Counted from the first letter of the stretch, positions 11,696 to 42,610 are shown. The stretch is 64,000 nucleotides of DNA from Schistosoma haematobium (GCF_000699445.3 NC_067195.1:54788465-54852464), one strand, 5' to 3'. Made by a program: numbers and translations. Notes: a model not told the origin generated them from the sequence alone.

Positions 11696-12517
11696 TCAGT
11701 GTGTCCTCGCCCTCTTGAACAATGTATGTACGCAGTTGATTTTGTGAGCTCTTGGGTTGTTGCTGTTGTAATCGAGGATTTGATCTGTATGGGTCGGTTT
11801 CCTATATACTTGAGTTTCCAGTTTTCCTGTATCGGTTCTAGTGATCAATATATCCAAGAATGCTATTTGGTTGTTTGACTCCTGTTCCATTGTAAACTTG
11901 ATGTCGTTGAAAACGTTGTTGATCAGTTTGTATGTGTTTTCCAGTTCATCCTTTTTGACGATGACAAAGGTGTCGTCTACGTAGCGAATCCAAATTTTTG
12001 GCTTGATCACTGGTAATATCGTGGCTTCTAGTCTTTGCATCACTACTTCTGCGATCAGTCCTGATATTGGTGATCCCATTGGTGTCCCTTTTGTTTGTTC
12101 GTAGATTTTGTTGTTGAATTGAAAATATGTTGTTAGACATAAATCGATGAGTTTCAGTATACTTTTAATTTGAAGCGTCGTGTATTTGGTGAGATTTGTG
12201 TCGTTGTTGAGTAGCAGGGATATAGTTTCTTTTGCTAGCTGTGGTTCAATTGAGGTGAACAGTGCTGTTACGTCGAAGGATATCATGAGTTCGTCGTTGT
12301 TGATTTGAATATCCTTAATTTGGTCCAGGAATTGTGTTGGGGATTTGATGTAGTGTTTGGCTGAATCTACTAGATGTCTCAGTATTCGTGAAATTTCTTT
12401 TGACAAATTGTATGTTGGCGTTCCGGGGAGTGCTACTATTGGACGTAGTGGGATGTTTGGTTTGTGTATTTTGGGTCTACCGTAGAATCGAGGGAGTACT
12501 GGTCCACTGGATTTCAT
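11696..12517 (-). pseudogene. Penelope-type reverse transcriptase, N-terminally truncated
   Basis: The frame gives 273 aa. It opens with GRPKIHKPNIPLRPIV (early RT block), then ISFDVTALFTSI (first catalytic Asp), TKGTPMGSPISGLIAEVVMQ, the catalytic box WIRYVDDTFVIVKK, and AFLDILITRTDTGKLETQVYRKPTHTDQ near the end, the typical PLE thumb segment. All catalytic Asp residues seen are intact. The frame stops at a TGA just after KRARTH; similarity continues in another frame, so the break is a frameshift rather than the natural end. The first codon is not a natural start. Confidence 0.85.
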
Positions 12518-13384
12518 TCTCCATTGGTCTTTTCACACAGGTAGATACAAAATAACCAAAATTAACTCTGCAACATCTACACGTCGACCAATAACCACTG
12601 GTGTTGTGCAGGGTGGTGTCTTGGATCCATTGTTTTTTACAATCTACACCAATATATTCAGATAAGACCTACCTTAAACATCATCTACAAAACTAACATT
12701 TGCGATGTACGTAGTACTATGCAAACAATCCAAAATGAACTAAATATGGTAGAAACTGGTAAAGACGCTTGAGGCTGGAGATGAACACAGAGAAATCAGA
12801 CTGGCTATGTATCGGGAATACGTCCCTTAAAATAAAACCAACACTTATCAAGAATGCACTGCCAAAACTCACATCAGTAACTGACCAAGCGGTAAATTAC
12901 TCACACAGTCTTAACTTCTCTGACAATATTTCAAGCAAATAATCTAAATTGCGGTATTGCTTGGCTTCATTATTCTTAGTTTCTTTCAAAATAAATCTAA
13001 AATTATTCTTTACAAAGTATGTGTAATACCTATCGTTGAATAGACAATTCGCTAACATACGAAGCCTACTCAAGGTCCTTTGATACCTAAAAAATAATAA
13101 TAATACCAAAAAATGAAAAAGGGCTCCAATAGCTTCGATAAAAAAAGGAAGATGGCCAATTGTATGTCACAATACTGTTTTTAGCACTATATTTTATAAC
13201 CCCACATGATCCCATAGTCTCAGCTCCTTTCTGAATCGCCTCCATTTCTCAGTTGTATGTCCACTCACACCTTGTTAACACTTATTTTCTTCAACCTATT
13301 AAAACGCTCTTTCTTAACAAATACCTTAATAAAAGATTACACTGAGTAATCATACCTTAAACATTCCTTCATGAATATTGGCTA

Positions 13385-13798
13385 TGTAGAATTATGGTCT
13401 ACTATGATATTAGTACTGCTCTAATAATAGACCTAATCCTAAATTTGTAGATTTGTCATGATATAACTGCCTAATCTATAAGATCTTACGTGGAAGTCAC
13501 ACCATCGACTACACCAACTCACTGTATCGTATCAATTACCAATACATGATGTAGAACAAGGTTAGGCTAGAGAAAGAACAATATATTTAATATGAATAGA
13601 AGATATAAAGTAACATTGAGATGGACCACGCCTGCATGGACGAGCCATGCCATCCGATCAAACCCAGTCCATTCAATTCCTTCTCCGCGCCTTCTCCATT
13701 GTTAGGTATTTCTCTGTGCTAAATATTGAATATCTATTTTCTAAGTAGTCTTGTGTTCAGCTTTGAAGATTGTGTGGTTATGGTCCAATGCCACTACA
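13385..13798 (-). repeat. LTR, 414 bp (3' LTR if the element is on the minus strand)
   Basis: Starts TGTAGAATTATGG and ends GCCACTACA on the plus strand. It has a TATA-like ATATATTTAATATGAA segment near 13589-13605 and a GC-richer block near 13620-13700. It is the same as the partner at 16629-17042 as far as can be read. Confidence 0.85.
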
Positions 13799-14048
13799 CT
13801 ACTCTCCCACCAGAATCAACGTGATGTTGGTTCGATACCAAATTGGATGGGATCGTCGCGCGCTGGAGGTTACCAAGGATAATAAGAATCCTCCGGGTAT
13901 TGGTAAGCTGAAAGATAAATCAAAAAGAAAGCAGCAGCATCTGGTCGGGAAATACATGTAATAATTTTAAAATATCTGCCTTCATGCTTAACATGCTTGA
14001 AATGAAAATTTGGGTGAAGATTATTTGAGCTATCAAAAATGGGGTCAC

Positions 14049-14067
14049 AATAATAATAATAATAATA
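14049..14067. repeat. (AAT)n microsatellite
   Basis: Six to seven AAT units inside the LTR element. Similar short AAT arrays occur at 17142-17159, 45342-45357 and near 13090, and often mark LINE or SINE 3' ends here. Confidence 0.8.
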
Positions 14068-16628
14068 AAACGATGCGTGTTAATAGCCGTTGGTTAATAA
14101 CTTAACGTATAGGTAGTAAGTATTTTGTGTTTAGAAATAGTAAAGTGATGAATATTGTAGAAATGTTAATATTGGTATTAGTTTTGGTTTAAATTATGAA
14201 ATCAAATAACGATTATGCCGGTAAGTTGTCCATATGAGTTGAATTCCAATTGCATTTGTATTAGTAGGCTAACTGAAGGAACAGAAGTATACCGTGGAGA
14301 AGAATTCCAACTAGTGTTCCAGTTAGTTTGATACGGTTTATTTAGTTACGGGGGGATTTTCTCAACCTCATTTTTACTTGGCCGTGATAGAATTTAGTAA
14401 TACTACTAATACACATGAATGTTCATCAAAACAAAATTTAAATACGTGAGTGATGATTATATGAATTTTGGACAGATAGCTAGGAACAAATCGTTAAACA
14501 TGAGTGTATTCGTAAGAGACATGCTCTAGACTCAATGTTCTGATCTGCGATAGACTATTTATTTGTATTTATACTTGCCGGCTGATTGGGCATACAAGTT
14601 AGTTGCAAGTATGCAATTTATCATAAGGCGGAATACGGTTTAATTGAGATATAGTGGTTATAAGTTATTGAAATCAGTTAAGCCTATGTGTCATATTACG
14701 AAGTGATGTGGTGCTGCAAGATGTATTTAGCTAAATAAGTTTTTACAAGATGATTAACAGTGTGTGATGCTCATGTGATTATCAGAGAGAACATAAGTTG
14801 TAACCAGGGGGAGTACACTCCCAACTCACGTCTATTATAATGGCTTGAACCTTAGTTAGTGTTGGGGTAAATTCGACATTGATGTTTTCAGTTTGCAGAT
14901 TTGCTCGACTGCTTATACTGATTATTTGCATGCATGATTGTGTCGCTAAACCATCAATTAGACTGACAAGGTTTTGAGATATTTACTGAATGAGCAACTG
15001 ATAGAGAAACATACTGTAATCATCTGTGATGGATGAAGATAAAAGAAAAACAACACTAGTGATAATTATAAGTCAATTTGCTGATCGCTTTTGTTAATAG
15101 TTTCATTAATTTTATCAATCATATTACGAGATTGTCAAGTCATGACAATGCTTTATGACGATATCCTGAAACTATTATGTTTAACTAGTTATAGTGTTGA
15201 ATGAGGATTAGTCAGTGGAAAAATAGGTATTGTTGCTTTAGGTGATTCGAAATTATCAGAAATTTGTAACGTTAAAGAATCCGAGACGCCTAATTTAATT
15301 ATAAATTTTATATCAGAAAGATTCGTTTAGTGTTAATTCTAGTAGGCTACGGAGTTTTGATTTTAAACGTTTATTTAGCCAACAGCTACCTAGGGATTTA
15401 GTTATTTTACTAGTGCAGTTGATAGTACCTAAGTTTTTAATCTTATTATCTAAACTATGTTTGCATTTTAGGCTGCTAATATGATAAACCAATCCATAAA
15501 CCCAAATACGATTAGCAACAACGACTATGATGGGTTTATTGATAAATGTTAAAGGCGATTCAGATGATTTCTAAATTCAAAAGATATGAAGATATAGTGT
15601 AACGTATGTACGGGCCAGGTTAACATGCAGGTTGTTGACGTATATAAAAATTTAAAAATAATGAACATGACCAGGAAAAGTAATTTTAAAGTCAAGAATG
15701 CTTATGAAACTTCAGGCAGGAATATGACGCGTTATAAACATTCCATAAGAAGTTACTGCATTTAGCCTAGGGACACTTACAAATATGTGGCAAAAGCAAC
15801 TGGAAAGCATATACATGTTAAGTACAAAAAATCGTTAAGTAAAATAGTTGAACTCGCCTGGATCATTTTTGAAAATTATATTATCCAGTGGACGACATAT
15901 ATATAACGCCATTCGTGAGGAGTAGTAATGATCCAAAAGTATCCAGAATAAAACATGAAGTATGGCAATTAATTCCAGAGTCCTTGATGCCGTTGACGTT
16001 TTTGCCACTCGCTCGGATCAGAACAACCGGATGAATCCAGATAATTGTGCGGTCACCATTGAACGAGCCATCTAAAATGACCTTATGATTGCAGAAAACT
16101 TATGGCTGAAACTCACCGTATGTTTTTAGAGAAGTGTCATCCTTGTTGTTTGGCAATGGAACTCGAAAACCTGAAATTAGGCAGGCAGTGGTCGGAAGAA
16201 AAGATATTACAGGATAGTGCATAGTTTAAAACAGGATGAGGTGATAAGATAAGGAACACTGAATATTAGATCCAGGTAACTATTTAGTTCTTGCTACATT
16301 GTTAGTCAATGTATATTTGCGTTATTTACAGGTCATATTTGCTAGAGCTTGATGCTTAAACAAGTCTATGTCGCTGAAGCATGTAAATGCTATTAAAGCT
16401 TGTTAACGAACCATCAAAGCTAATTAGTTAATATAGACGACCAGTTTTTATTGTCGATTGAGCTAGTATGTCATGAGAACTAATCAATATAACATTACGA
16501 TAATACATGTGAGCATTAATCAGGACTGTTAGAATATTGGGGTAACATAAATACAAAATAGATCAAGAATTTAGAATGGAAGTAAGATTAACAATATTAG
16601 GTTGCGTTTCTCTAGTCGGGCTTATCAA

Positions 16629-17042
16629 TGTAGAATTATGGTCTACTATGATATTAGTACTGCTCTAATAATAGACCTAATCCTAAATTTGTAGATTTGT
16701 CATGATATAACTGCCTAATCTATAAGATCTTACGTGGAAGTCACACCATCGACTACACCAACTCACTGTATCGTATCAATTACCAATACATGATGTAGAA
16801 CAAGGTTAGGCTAGAGAAAGAACAATATATTTAATATGAATAGAAGATATAAAGTAACATTGAGATGGACCACGCCTGCATGGACGAGCCATGCCATCCG
16901 ATCAAACCCAGTCCATTCAATTCCTTCTCCGCGCCTTCTCCATTGTTAGGTATTTCTCTGTGCTAAATATTGAATATCTATTTTCTAAGTAGTCTTGTGT
17001 TCAGCTTTGAAGATTGTGTGGTTATGGTCCAATGCCACTACA
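16629..17042 (-). repeat. LTR, 414 bp (5' LTR if the element is on the minus strand)
   Basis: Same sequence as 13385-13798. The flanking GCTA at 17043-17046 completes the target site duplication. On the minus strand the base after this LTR starts TTGATAAGCCCGAC, which has the position expected of a primer binding site. Confidence 0.85.
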
Positions 17043-17046
17043 GCTA

Positions 17047-18700
17047 CTCTGCCTCTCGTCCTTTCTTTTACTTGATCCTTCTTTCAGCCCCCTTGAGATA
17101 TGGAACAGGTGACTTCATCCTGCACCATCCTCAAAGCCTTAGATAATAATAATAATAATTTATTCTCAAATAACTGTTTGTTACATGAGGCATGCCAGTT
17201 TACAGGCAAGATCAAATTGTTGCAAATGATACAATGTCCACTGTAGTAAATTACTTAGATGGGTTGATAATTTATAAGATATGAATGTTGATGGTTTTAA
17301 TCAGTATCATAGTTTGCGCGCTTCATGAAAGTTGCGTTGCGAATGTGCAACTGATGGTCAAGGATAGGTCCATTGAAGATGGGAGCTTCTGAAATTTGCA
17401 ACCTCATGTCCCTTTGGAATATCTGTGGAATATGACCAGCATGTTAATATGATACAAACGGGCTTAAATAATGATTACAACACGAATACTTTGCAAAAAA
17501 TACTAATAAATAAAAAATATTTATACGAAATTTATAACGAGGAGAATTAGAACGCTTTCTTTTACGACCAAGCAAAACATAAATTGAATTTGTGTTCAAT
17601 ATAGGACTCACTAATTTCGTGCCGACCGGTACTCCTCGTTCTACTGACCGACGAGAACAAACTAGGTCCGTATTTTGAAATACTGGAAGGTGAGTGAATA
17701 CTTAGGCTTTAGTGTTCTGGCATTGACTTAGATGTCGGTAGTGAACTCAGTCAACCAACCTCAGTTGTTACAGTGCTATGAAGTTGCTGGAGAATATTCA
17801 AAAACCAGAACACATGTTGTTGGGATAGTGTATCGTTAATAAATTACAAAATCCACAGGCACGCAAAAGACAAACACACTGGGGAGCGAAAGTATGTGAG
17901 TGAGAGTCGAAATATCCGTATGCTTTCTCTGAGGTTACTCAGTTGTAAGTCATTGATTGACTGTGTAAACAAGAAATGGGAGGATAGGTAAAAATTGAGG
18001 TGCAGACATGCGTTCAGTCAGACTCACACATACGTTTACATAGTGGTTTGACTGCCTAAATCACAGCAGGTAGATAATAAAAAATTTAATAGGCTTACTA
18101 TAATGTCACATCTAAATGTACCCTTCGGTACATTTGAACGGTACTTCTGTTAAATTATGTCTTGCGTAATCAAAGTTATCACTTTCTTCTAAGAATAAGG
18201 ATTTTCCATGGCTTCTTGTTGATGAAAAACATTTTACACAAATATTCATGCGTGTATGTAATGCAACTCCCCGAACAGCCATAATGTAAGTGATGACTCT
18301 ACTGAAAGTCGGTTTTTTGCCTTACTAAAGAACTGGGATTATTTGATAGCGTGATATCAGGAGCTACGTGAAGAAACAAGCGAACCTTGTTATACAAAGG
18401 CTGGTTTTTCACTGACAAATAATTCTTAACCGAAAACTTCCCAGTCCTAACCTTCCTGGGAAAAAGGGATCACACTGCTATAGCTTTTAATTTTGTTGGC
18501 AGATCTGGACTAAAATATCTTATTGAAAACTGTCGTTATAATTTTAAATGTATAAATGTCAGTTTTAAAGGAAAATTTACAGCAGATCAACTTGGAAGCT
18601 TGTCTTTAACTTGATCTGGACACTTACGGAGGCTTTTTAATGCTGACAATTTTGCGTGCTACGAATCAGTCTGTCACACAAATCAACCCTAAAGACTAAA
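17047..18700. other. No gene seen; probable old repeat material
   Basis: AT-rich, with an (AAT)n tract at 17142-17159 followed by a stretch that looks like a LINE 3' end or SINE tail. No protein motif could be read with confidence. It separates the LTR element from the RTE relic. Confidence 0.35.
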
Positions 18701-20160
18701 CCAACCTAAAGTCACAAGGACCACGGCCTTCCAATGCCAGGATCCAAAAGATATAAACGAACTGGTATTGACGGCATATGTGAGCACCTCAGAAAAATCA
18801 TGAGCGGCAAAGTAGCGGGACCAGACAACATTCCAGCAGAAGCACTGAAAGCAGATTTAGCGGCAACTACAAAAATACTCCACATTCTCTTCAGCAAGAT
18901 TTGTGATGAAGAACAAGTGCCAACAGACGGGAAAGAAGGACTTCTGATCAAGATGCTAAAGAAAGGCGATCTCAGCAAGTGTGATAACTACAGAGTCATC
19001 ACTCTTCTCTCAACACCAGGAAAAGTCTTCAACAAAGTATTGTTAAACAGAATGAAGGTCTCCGTAGACGCCCAACTTCGAGACCAACAGGCAAGATTCC
19101 GCAAGGATCGATCGTGTACAGAACAAATCGCAACTCTACGGATCATTGTGGAACAATCAATTAAATGGAATTCATCACTCCACATCAACTTCATTGACTA
19201 TGAAAAAGCATTTGGTTGCGTAGACAGGACAAAACCATGGAAACTCCTTCGACACTACGGAGTGCCTGGGAAGATGGTCAATATCATATAGAATTCATAT
19301 GATGGATTACACTGCAAAATCGTGCATGGAGGACAGTTGGCAAACTCGATCGAAGTAAAGACCGGTGTCAGGTAAGGTTGCTTACTCTCACCCTTTCTCT
19401 TTCTCCTGTTGATCGACTGGATTACGAAGACGCCAACACCTGAGGGGAAGCATGGGGTACAGTGGACAGCTAGAATACAGCTGGATGATCTAGACTTCGC
19501 AGATGATCTGGCTCTTCTGTCGCACACACAACAACAAATTCAGGATAAGACGACCAGTGTAGCAGCAACCTCAGAAGCAGTAGGTCTCACCATACGCAAT
19601 GGGAAAGCAAGATTCTCCGATACAACACAACATGCAACAGTCCAATCACATTTGACGGAGAAGATTTGGAAGATGTAAAAACCTCTACATATCTGGGCAG
19701 CATCATTGATGAACAGGGTGGATCTGATGCAGATGTGTAGGCGCGGATCGGCAAAGCAAGAGTAGCACATCTACAATTGAAGGACATCTGGAACTTAAAA
19801 CGACCATCTGCAAGCCAACACCAAGGTCAGGATTTTCAATAAAAAGTCAAGACAGTTCTACTGTATGGGGTAGAAACTTGGAGAACGATGAGAGCCGTCA
19901 TCCAGAAGGTACAAGTGTTTATTAACAGTTGTCGGATCCGTTGGCCAGACACTATCAGCAACAACCAACTGTGGGAAGAACAGACCATATCCCAGAGGCG
20001 GAAGAAGTCAGGACTAAGCGCTGGAAGTGGATGGGCATACACTGAGGAAAGCACCCAACTGCGTCACAATGCAATCCCTCTCTTGGAATCCCCAAGGCCA
20101 ATGGAGAAGAGGAAGACCAAAGAACACATTACGTAGAGAAGTGGAGGCAGACATGAGATA
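18700..20160 (+). mobile_element. RTE-type LINE relic (SR2-like)
   Basis: RTE-style reverse transcriptase in pieces. 18734-19291 carries SGKVAGPDNIPAEALK, NYRVITLLSTPGKVFNKVLL, DQQARFRKDRSCTEQIATLR and INFIDYEKAFGCVDR. 19268-19680 carries a GQLANSIEVKTGVR segment with a stop before GCLLSPFLFLLLIDW, and the catalytic LDDLDFADDLALLSHT. 19680-20160 carries [31 protein letters not shown] and a degraded end that parallels the intact-looking 3' ends at 48.6, 56 and 58.4 kb. Several stops and shifts make it dead, and it is clearly older than those three copies. Confidence 0.85.
18734..19291 (+). pseudogene. RTE reverse transcriptase, N-terminal half of the RT domain
   Basis: 185 aa open frame ending in a stop at 19289-19291, within the RT domain. 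It contains RT blocks 0-3 up to the first catalytic region FIDYEKAFGCVDR. The D-to-G change right after AF, where RTEs usually have AFD, is visible. The catalytic FADD box lies beyond the stop in the next frame. Confidence 0.75.
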
Positions 20161-20459
20161 AGCATCAGTACCAGATTAGGCTGGTGTTTAGATTGGCATC
20201 CAACCAGGAGAACTTACTCCACCCCTCATTTTGTCAAGCCGAAACCGGAGTTTCCGAATTACTAGGTAACCCCATGAAAAACCGTGGAGATTCCTCAAGG
20301 TCCTGATACGATGGTATTTTTCAACGTTTTATCCATCACGTACAACGTGCATTGACTACGGATTCGCTTGCAATTCAACAGGAGTCTTCAAGGTAAACCT
20401 AAGCGCTAGATTGATGCATCGGAAACTGCAGCGTCTAAATAAGAGCACTTTTCGTGCCT

Positions 20460-21290
20460 CAGATATGGTCTACCCTGCCTTACTGAGAGGAGCGGCCTCA
20501 ATCTTGAAAACACGTAAGTGTAATGTTCTCACATTAGCAAAGCCAAGCTCCGATCCCAGACAATAGTCATCTGACTTATTTCATAATATTTTTCAAAAGA
20601 GACCGATACAGTTTAACTACAAACTATTGACAACACGTCTTTCAGCGTCATCAAATCTAGTGGAGTGTTTGGTATACAATTGTTTACACAACTACTTGCA
20701 GTTCATTAACTTCTTTCACTCCAACAACAAGGCTTCAGGAAGGACCACTTCTGTACTACTGATCTGTTGATTATGATGAATGGACGGACAACTATTGACG
20801 ACTTTAGTGGAAGGTGGATATGATATACCTCGATTTCTCAAAGGCATTTGACGGGGTCAGTTTTATGCTTTCCACCCAATCCTTAAGTTTTATTTGGCCC
20901 CATCTAGCGTACAAAAATATCTTTCTTCCCTAATCCCAAAGCGATTGAAATATTCCGAAACATATCCAAAAGAGAGCCACAAAATCATCTCGAGGACTCA
21001 AATTCAGATCTTATGAAAGGCATCTTGAATCACTATCTTTATATATCGGAGTATGGGTGCCTCGGCGATGATTTTTTTACATCATCCGAGAAACTCCCGG
21101 GCACCCACAAATTACACATCCAAACGCAGTCCGAGCAAAAATGTTCGGAGCAATAACCAGAAATCATAAACAACGTTGCAATATTGACTGTAGGAGTAAC
21201 TACTCTTTGCGGGCAGTCAAGTCTCGTAACTCACTGCCAGCTGAGATCTTTCAGTAGTCATTCAGTAAGGAACGTGAGGTATTCCCTAGG
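20460..21290 (+). mobile_element. CR1-like LINE relic, second type
   Basis: Readable pieces: LTPTQQGFRKDHFCTTDLL (RT block, about 20,715-20,770), YLDFSKAFDGV-like (about 20,825-20,860, frameshifted), and a C-terminal domain with RATKSSRGLKFRSYERHLESL, SEKLPG and VKSRNSLPAEIFQ (about 20,970-21,250). The last two follow the LINE end pattern of an arginine-rich helix, then a WNSLP-like motif. Heavily decayed. The 20,160-20,460 interval shows nothing further. Confidence 0.6.
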
Positions 21291-21294
21291 ACTC

Positions 21295-21450
21295 TAAACT
21301 ATTCAAACGTGATGGCGTTTGAAGCGGACGGTACTGAGTTCGAGTCCCAGAGTGAACATCAACTCTGAGATGCAGGCACATCCAGCTGACGAGTCCCAAA
21401 CAGGACGAAACGCGCGTCCTGAATTCCACTGCTAGCCACTATCCATCTTT
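21295..21450 (+). mobile_element. Sm-alpha-like SINE with hammerhead
   Basis: Contains a B-box-like TGAGTTCGAGTCCCA (21335-21349), the words GTGAACATCAACTCTGAGATGCAGG, the hammerhead domain (own entry) and the tail GCTAGCCACTATCC. It is about 250 bp upstream of the VCP start codon and in the same orientation. Layout equals the minus-strand copy at 9.0 kb and the Sm-alpha family of schistosomes. Confidence 0.8.
21377..21428 (+). ncRNA. Hammerhead ribozyme with intact catalytic core
   Basis: Core box CUGACGAG (21386-21393), stem II GUCC/GGAC with loop CAAACA, box CGAAA, stem III ACG-CG-CGU, and cleavage triplet GUC ending at 21418, so cleavage is expected between 21418 and 21419. Stem I pairs AUCCAG (21380-21385) with CUGAAU (21419-21424), with one A-C mismatch. 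All positions known to be essential are present; the base at position 7 is C, which is a variable site. The layout matches schistosome Sm-alpha hammerheads, which cleave in cis. Confidence 0.85.
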
Positions 21451-21674
21451 GCTTATTCAAACATCTGTTGAATTAATAATCCCAATCATTTAATCACCAA
21501 ACTGAACAATAAACGCCACTAACCAGTTCAGAGATCTAAAGGATTCTCCTTTTAATGCAATGAAAAACAGTCTTAGAAAGCCTGTTACTATTTCATCAAA
21601 ATCTGAACTTTGAATCTACCTTAGTTTAAACGTAGTTTCGTGAGCGTCGCAAACAGATTGTTGACGGTGGTTAC

Positions 21675-21697
21675 TTTCGTTTCTGTTCAGGCTTAGT
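21675..21697 (+). promoter_or_regulatory. Candidate splice-leader (or 5' UTR intron) acceptor before VCP
   Basis: A pyrimidine-rich tract TTTCGTTTCTGTTCAG ends at 21690, seven bases before the VCP ATG at 21698. An acceptor so close to the start, with no exon seen upstream, fits either trans-splicing of the flatworm spliced leader or a non-coding first exon further upstream. The WD40 gene has a similar AG ten bases before its ATG. Confidence 0.4.
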
Positions 21698-40851
<19,154 letters not shown>

Positions 40852-41335
40852 ACGATTGTCACAACATTTTACTTTTCAGTTTATTGAAAACTTTAGGCTC
40901 AAGCTATCCTGTGTCATCAATTTTCACCTACTTATGCTTCTGGTTTGAATTCTAATTATCAGTTATGTGACGTCTGACTGATTAATTTCTTCTATCCCCA
41001 AACTGTTCCCTTTGTAATTCAGACAGAATTTGTACCTGGCATATTTCCATACATTTATTTCATGTTATTACTTCTCATTCTACTTAGTTATGTCTACAAT
41101 ACGCAATATTTCCTTTTACTCTTCGAACATTCGAGATGGGGCTTTTACACATTCATGTCTCAAGTAGTTACAAGTGACATGTCTTTTGAATAAGTATTTT
41201 GTAGTAGGGTCGATCCAAGTGGTATTTTGGGTTCCAATTCTATAAACTGTAGATCAAATTTTAACATTGCACTAAAAGATAAATCTAGGCTCTTTTTTAT
41301 AAGTAAATAATTACAATAAAGAACAGGAAAATTTG
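40852..41335 (+). other. VCP 3' UTR with candidate poly(A) signal at 41316-41321
   Basis: The first clear AATAAA downstream of the VCP stop is at 41316-41321, giving a 3' UTR of roughly 480 nt. The assignment is by position only. Confidence 0.5.
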
Positions 41336-41929
41336 AAGTCGATATTACCTGTGTTTCACTTCAAAATGGCTATTAAGATTTAAAAGAAGAAAAATTGAAT
41401 ATATCGACTCTAACTTTATAATGATCCTGGAAAGTAGTAGATAACTTCCATTTTAGGGTGTGTATTACTAATGTGATTTCAGACGACCTTCATTCTTACA
41501 CTTAGTAACGTTACGAGCCTATAAATCTCATGAACTCAAGTCTTATCCAACAAACTGTTGCATGAACTTTAATCATATGTCGATTCCTGAGCTGCTAAAT
41601 TCTAACTACCGATCACTAATTAATAAGATGAACTATCTTCAACTCCTGATGATGTGGGTACATATGTGACTCGTAAACGTGCTCGGATCACTGTATAAGT
41701 CCTGTTTTACCTAAAGTATATGGGAAGAGTGCACTCTTAAATGGGATCAAGAAATATAGAAGAAAATATTCAAAATCTGAAAATCATCGTACGACTAACT
41801 AGGAATTATTTACAGATGGCTCACTGGAAAACATTACTGATGTTATCACTTGTCGCACTAAAGCAATTTTATTAGAGTTTATATTGACTTACATCTCCAC
41901 AACTAGAAGGACTACAGAGGGTAAAAGAA

Positions 41930-42610
41930 AGAATATACAAGGAGAAAAACCGAAAATGTAGAGAATGTGGCAATAAGAATGTGAGATTTAGACCCATAGC
42001 AGTAACTTTACCTTCCCTCAAAATGGAAAGATTGTTGTTACTCCCGCTTCAACCTGCATTAAAAGAGCACATTGATCCGTATTAGTTTGCTTACAAATGC
42101 TAAAGAAGCACTTATATGTTGTTGTTCTGCATCACAATAGTGTTCATCTCGGAAATGTCTAGGAAGGACGTTCGATGCGCTTTTCTGAATTTTACTCCTG
42201 CTTTTGATTCTATCTCAAGGCGCTAGTACTGACGGCTGGATAACCAACTAGCTATGTACCTACCTCTGGAATAGCAGTACACTGCACTTGGAGTAAAGTG
42301 CTCAGTGTCTCTACTGTCTCATGAAGGTGTGCCACAAGGGGCTGTTCTTTCATCTCTTCTGCGTGATCTGCCATCTTCCACAGAAAACACTGAATTATGC
42401 GGATGAGTTCACTGTATGTATGCCGATTTCTGCCTCTTTACATTCCAAAGAAATGAACGAGTTTTTGTCTCGTATTGAGTGGTGGTATGTTGTTAATGGT
42501 CTCATACTTAGTCCGTCTATTTTTTTCTGTATTTTGTAAAGAAACTTGCTGAAATACCTCGTGCTGAGAGTTATATATTGTACCAAAATATAATATTGAA
42601 TAAAGCCATT
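41930..42610 (+). mobile_element. LINE relic downstream of VCP (jockey/CR1-like)
   Basis: Pieces in changing frames: FRPIAVTLPSLKMERLLLL, LQPALKEHIDPY, CAFLNFTPAFDSIS (RT block with Asp), GVPQGAVLSS-like, YADEFTVCMPISASLHSKEM (catalytic YADD changed to YADE) and RIEWWYVVNGLILSPS. It ends with GAATAAAGCCATTAATAATAATATTTAC, a likely LINE 3' end. This family differs from those in VCP intron 8. Confidence 0.7.

Larger units (their letters stand above)
10832..12530 (-). mobile_element. Penelope-like element (PLE), 5'-truncated, nested in a LINE
   Basis: Minus-strand element with a reverse transcriptase frame (11696-12517) followed by a GIY-YIG endonuclease frame (11021-11485) and a 3' tail of about 190 bp. 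The RT-then-GIY-YIG order is the hallmark of Penelope-like elements; schistosomes carry such families. The linker at 11486-11695 is coding in other frames, so at least one frameshift separates RT from endonuclease. The N-terminal part of the RT is missing at 12.53 kb. It interrupts a LINE in the opposite orientation, so it is the younger of the two. Confidence 0.85.
10040..13110 (+). mobile_element. CR1/jockey-like LINE, split by a Penelope-like insertion
   Basis: 5' part 10040-10831: LINE coding remains including NCRLISI-like and YFDVKKAFGKVHHEILINRL (RT block) and ending at LLQWIK. 3' part about 12531-13090: resumes with FTGRYKITKINSATST, then TTGVVQGGVLDPLFFTIYTN (RT block), QTIQNELNMVET and a C-terminal segment that degenerates toward an A/AAT-rich end near 13090. 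The two parts are contiguous in the protein, so the 1.7 kb between them (minus strand, different element type) was inserted later. Frame interruptions show the LINE was already decaying. Confidence 0.7.
13385..17042 (-). mobile_element. LTR element with identical LTRs and a non-coding interior (LARD-like)
   Basis: Two direct repeats of 414 bp (13385-13798 and 16629-17042) show no difference by eye. They begin TGTAG and end CTACA, and are flanked by the 4-bp duplication GCTA (13381-13384 and 17043-17046). Orientation is inferred as minus: on that strand a purine-rich tract GGTGGGAGAGTAG directly precedes the LTR at 13.8 kb, and TTGATAAGCCCGAC, a possible primer binding site, directly follows the LTR at 16.6 kb. 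The 2830-bp interior has no frame over about 60 codons and no recognised gag or pol, so the element would depend on proteins from a relative. LTR ends match the TGTAG...CTACA form of the gypsy element at 59 kb. Confidence 0.8.

Noticed and set aside
13828..13846. TGGTTCGATACC-like T-arm sequence taken as a tRNA gene or primer binding site
   Set aside because: No acceptor, D or anticodon arms around it, it is 30 bp from the LTR, and purine tract and primer-site evidence put the element on the other strand.
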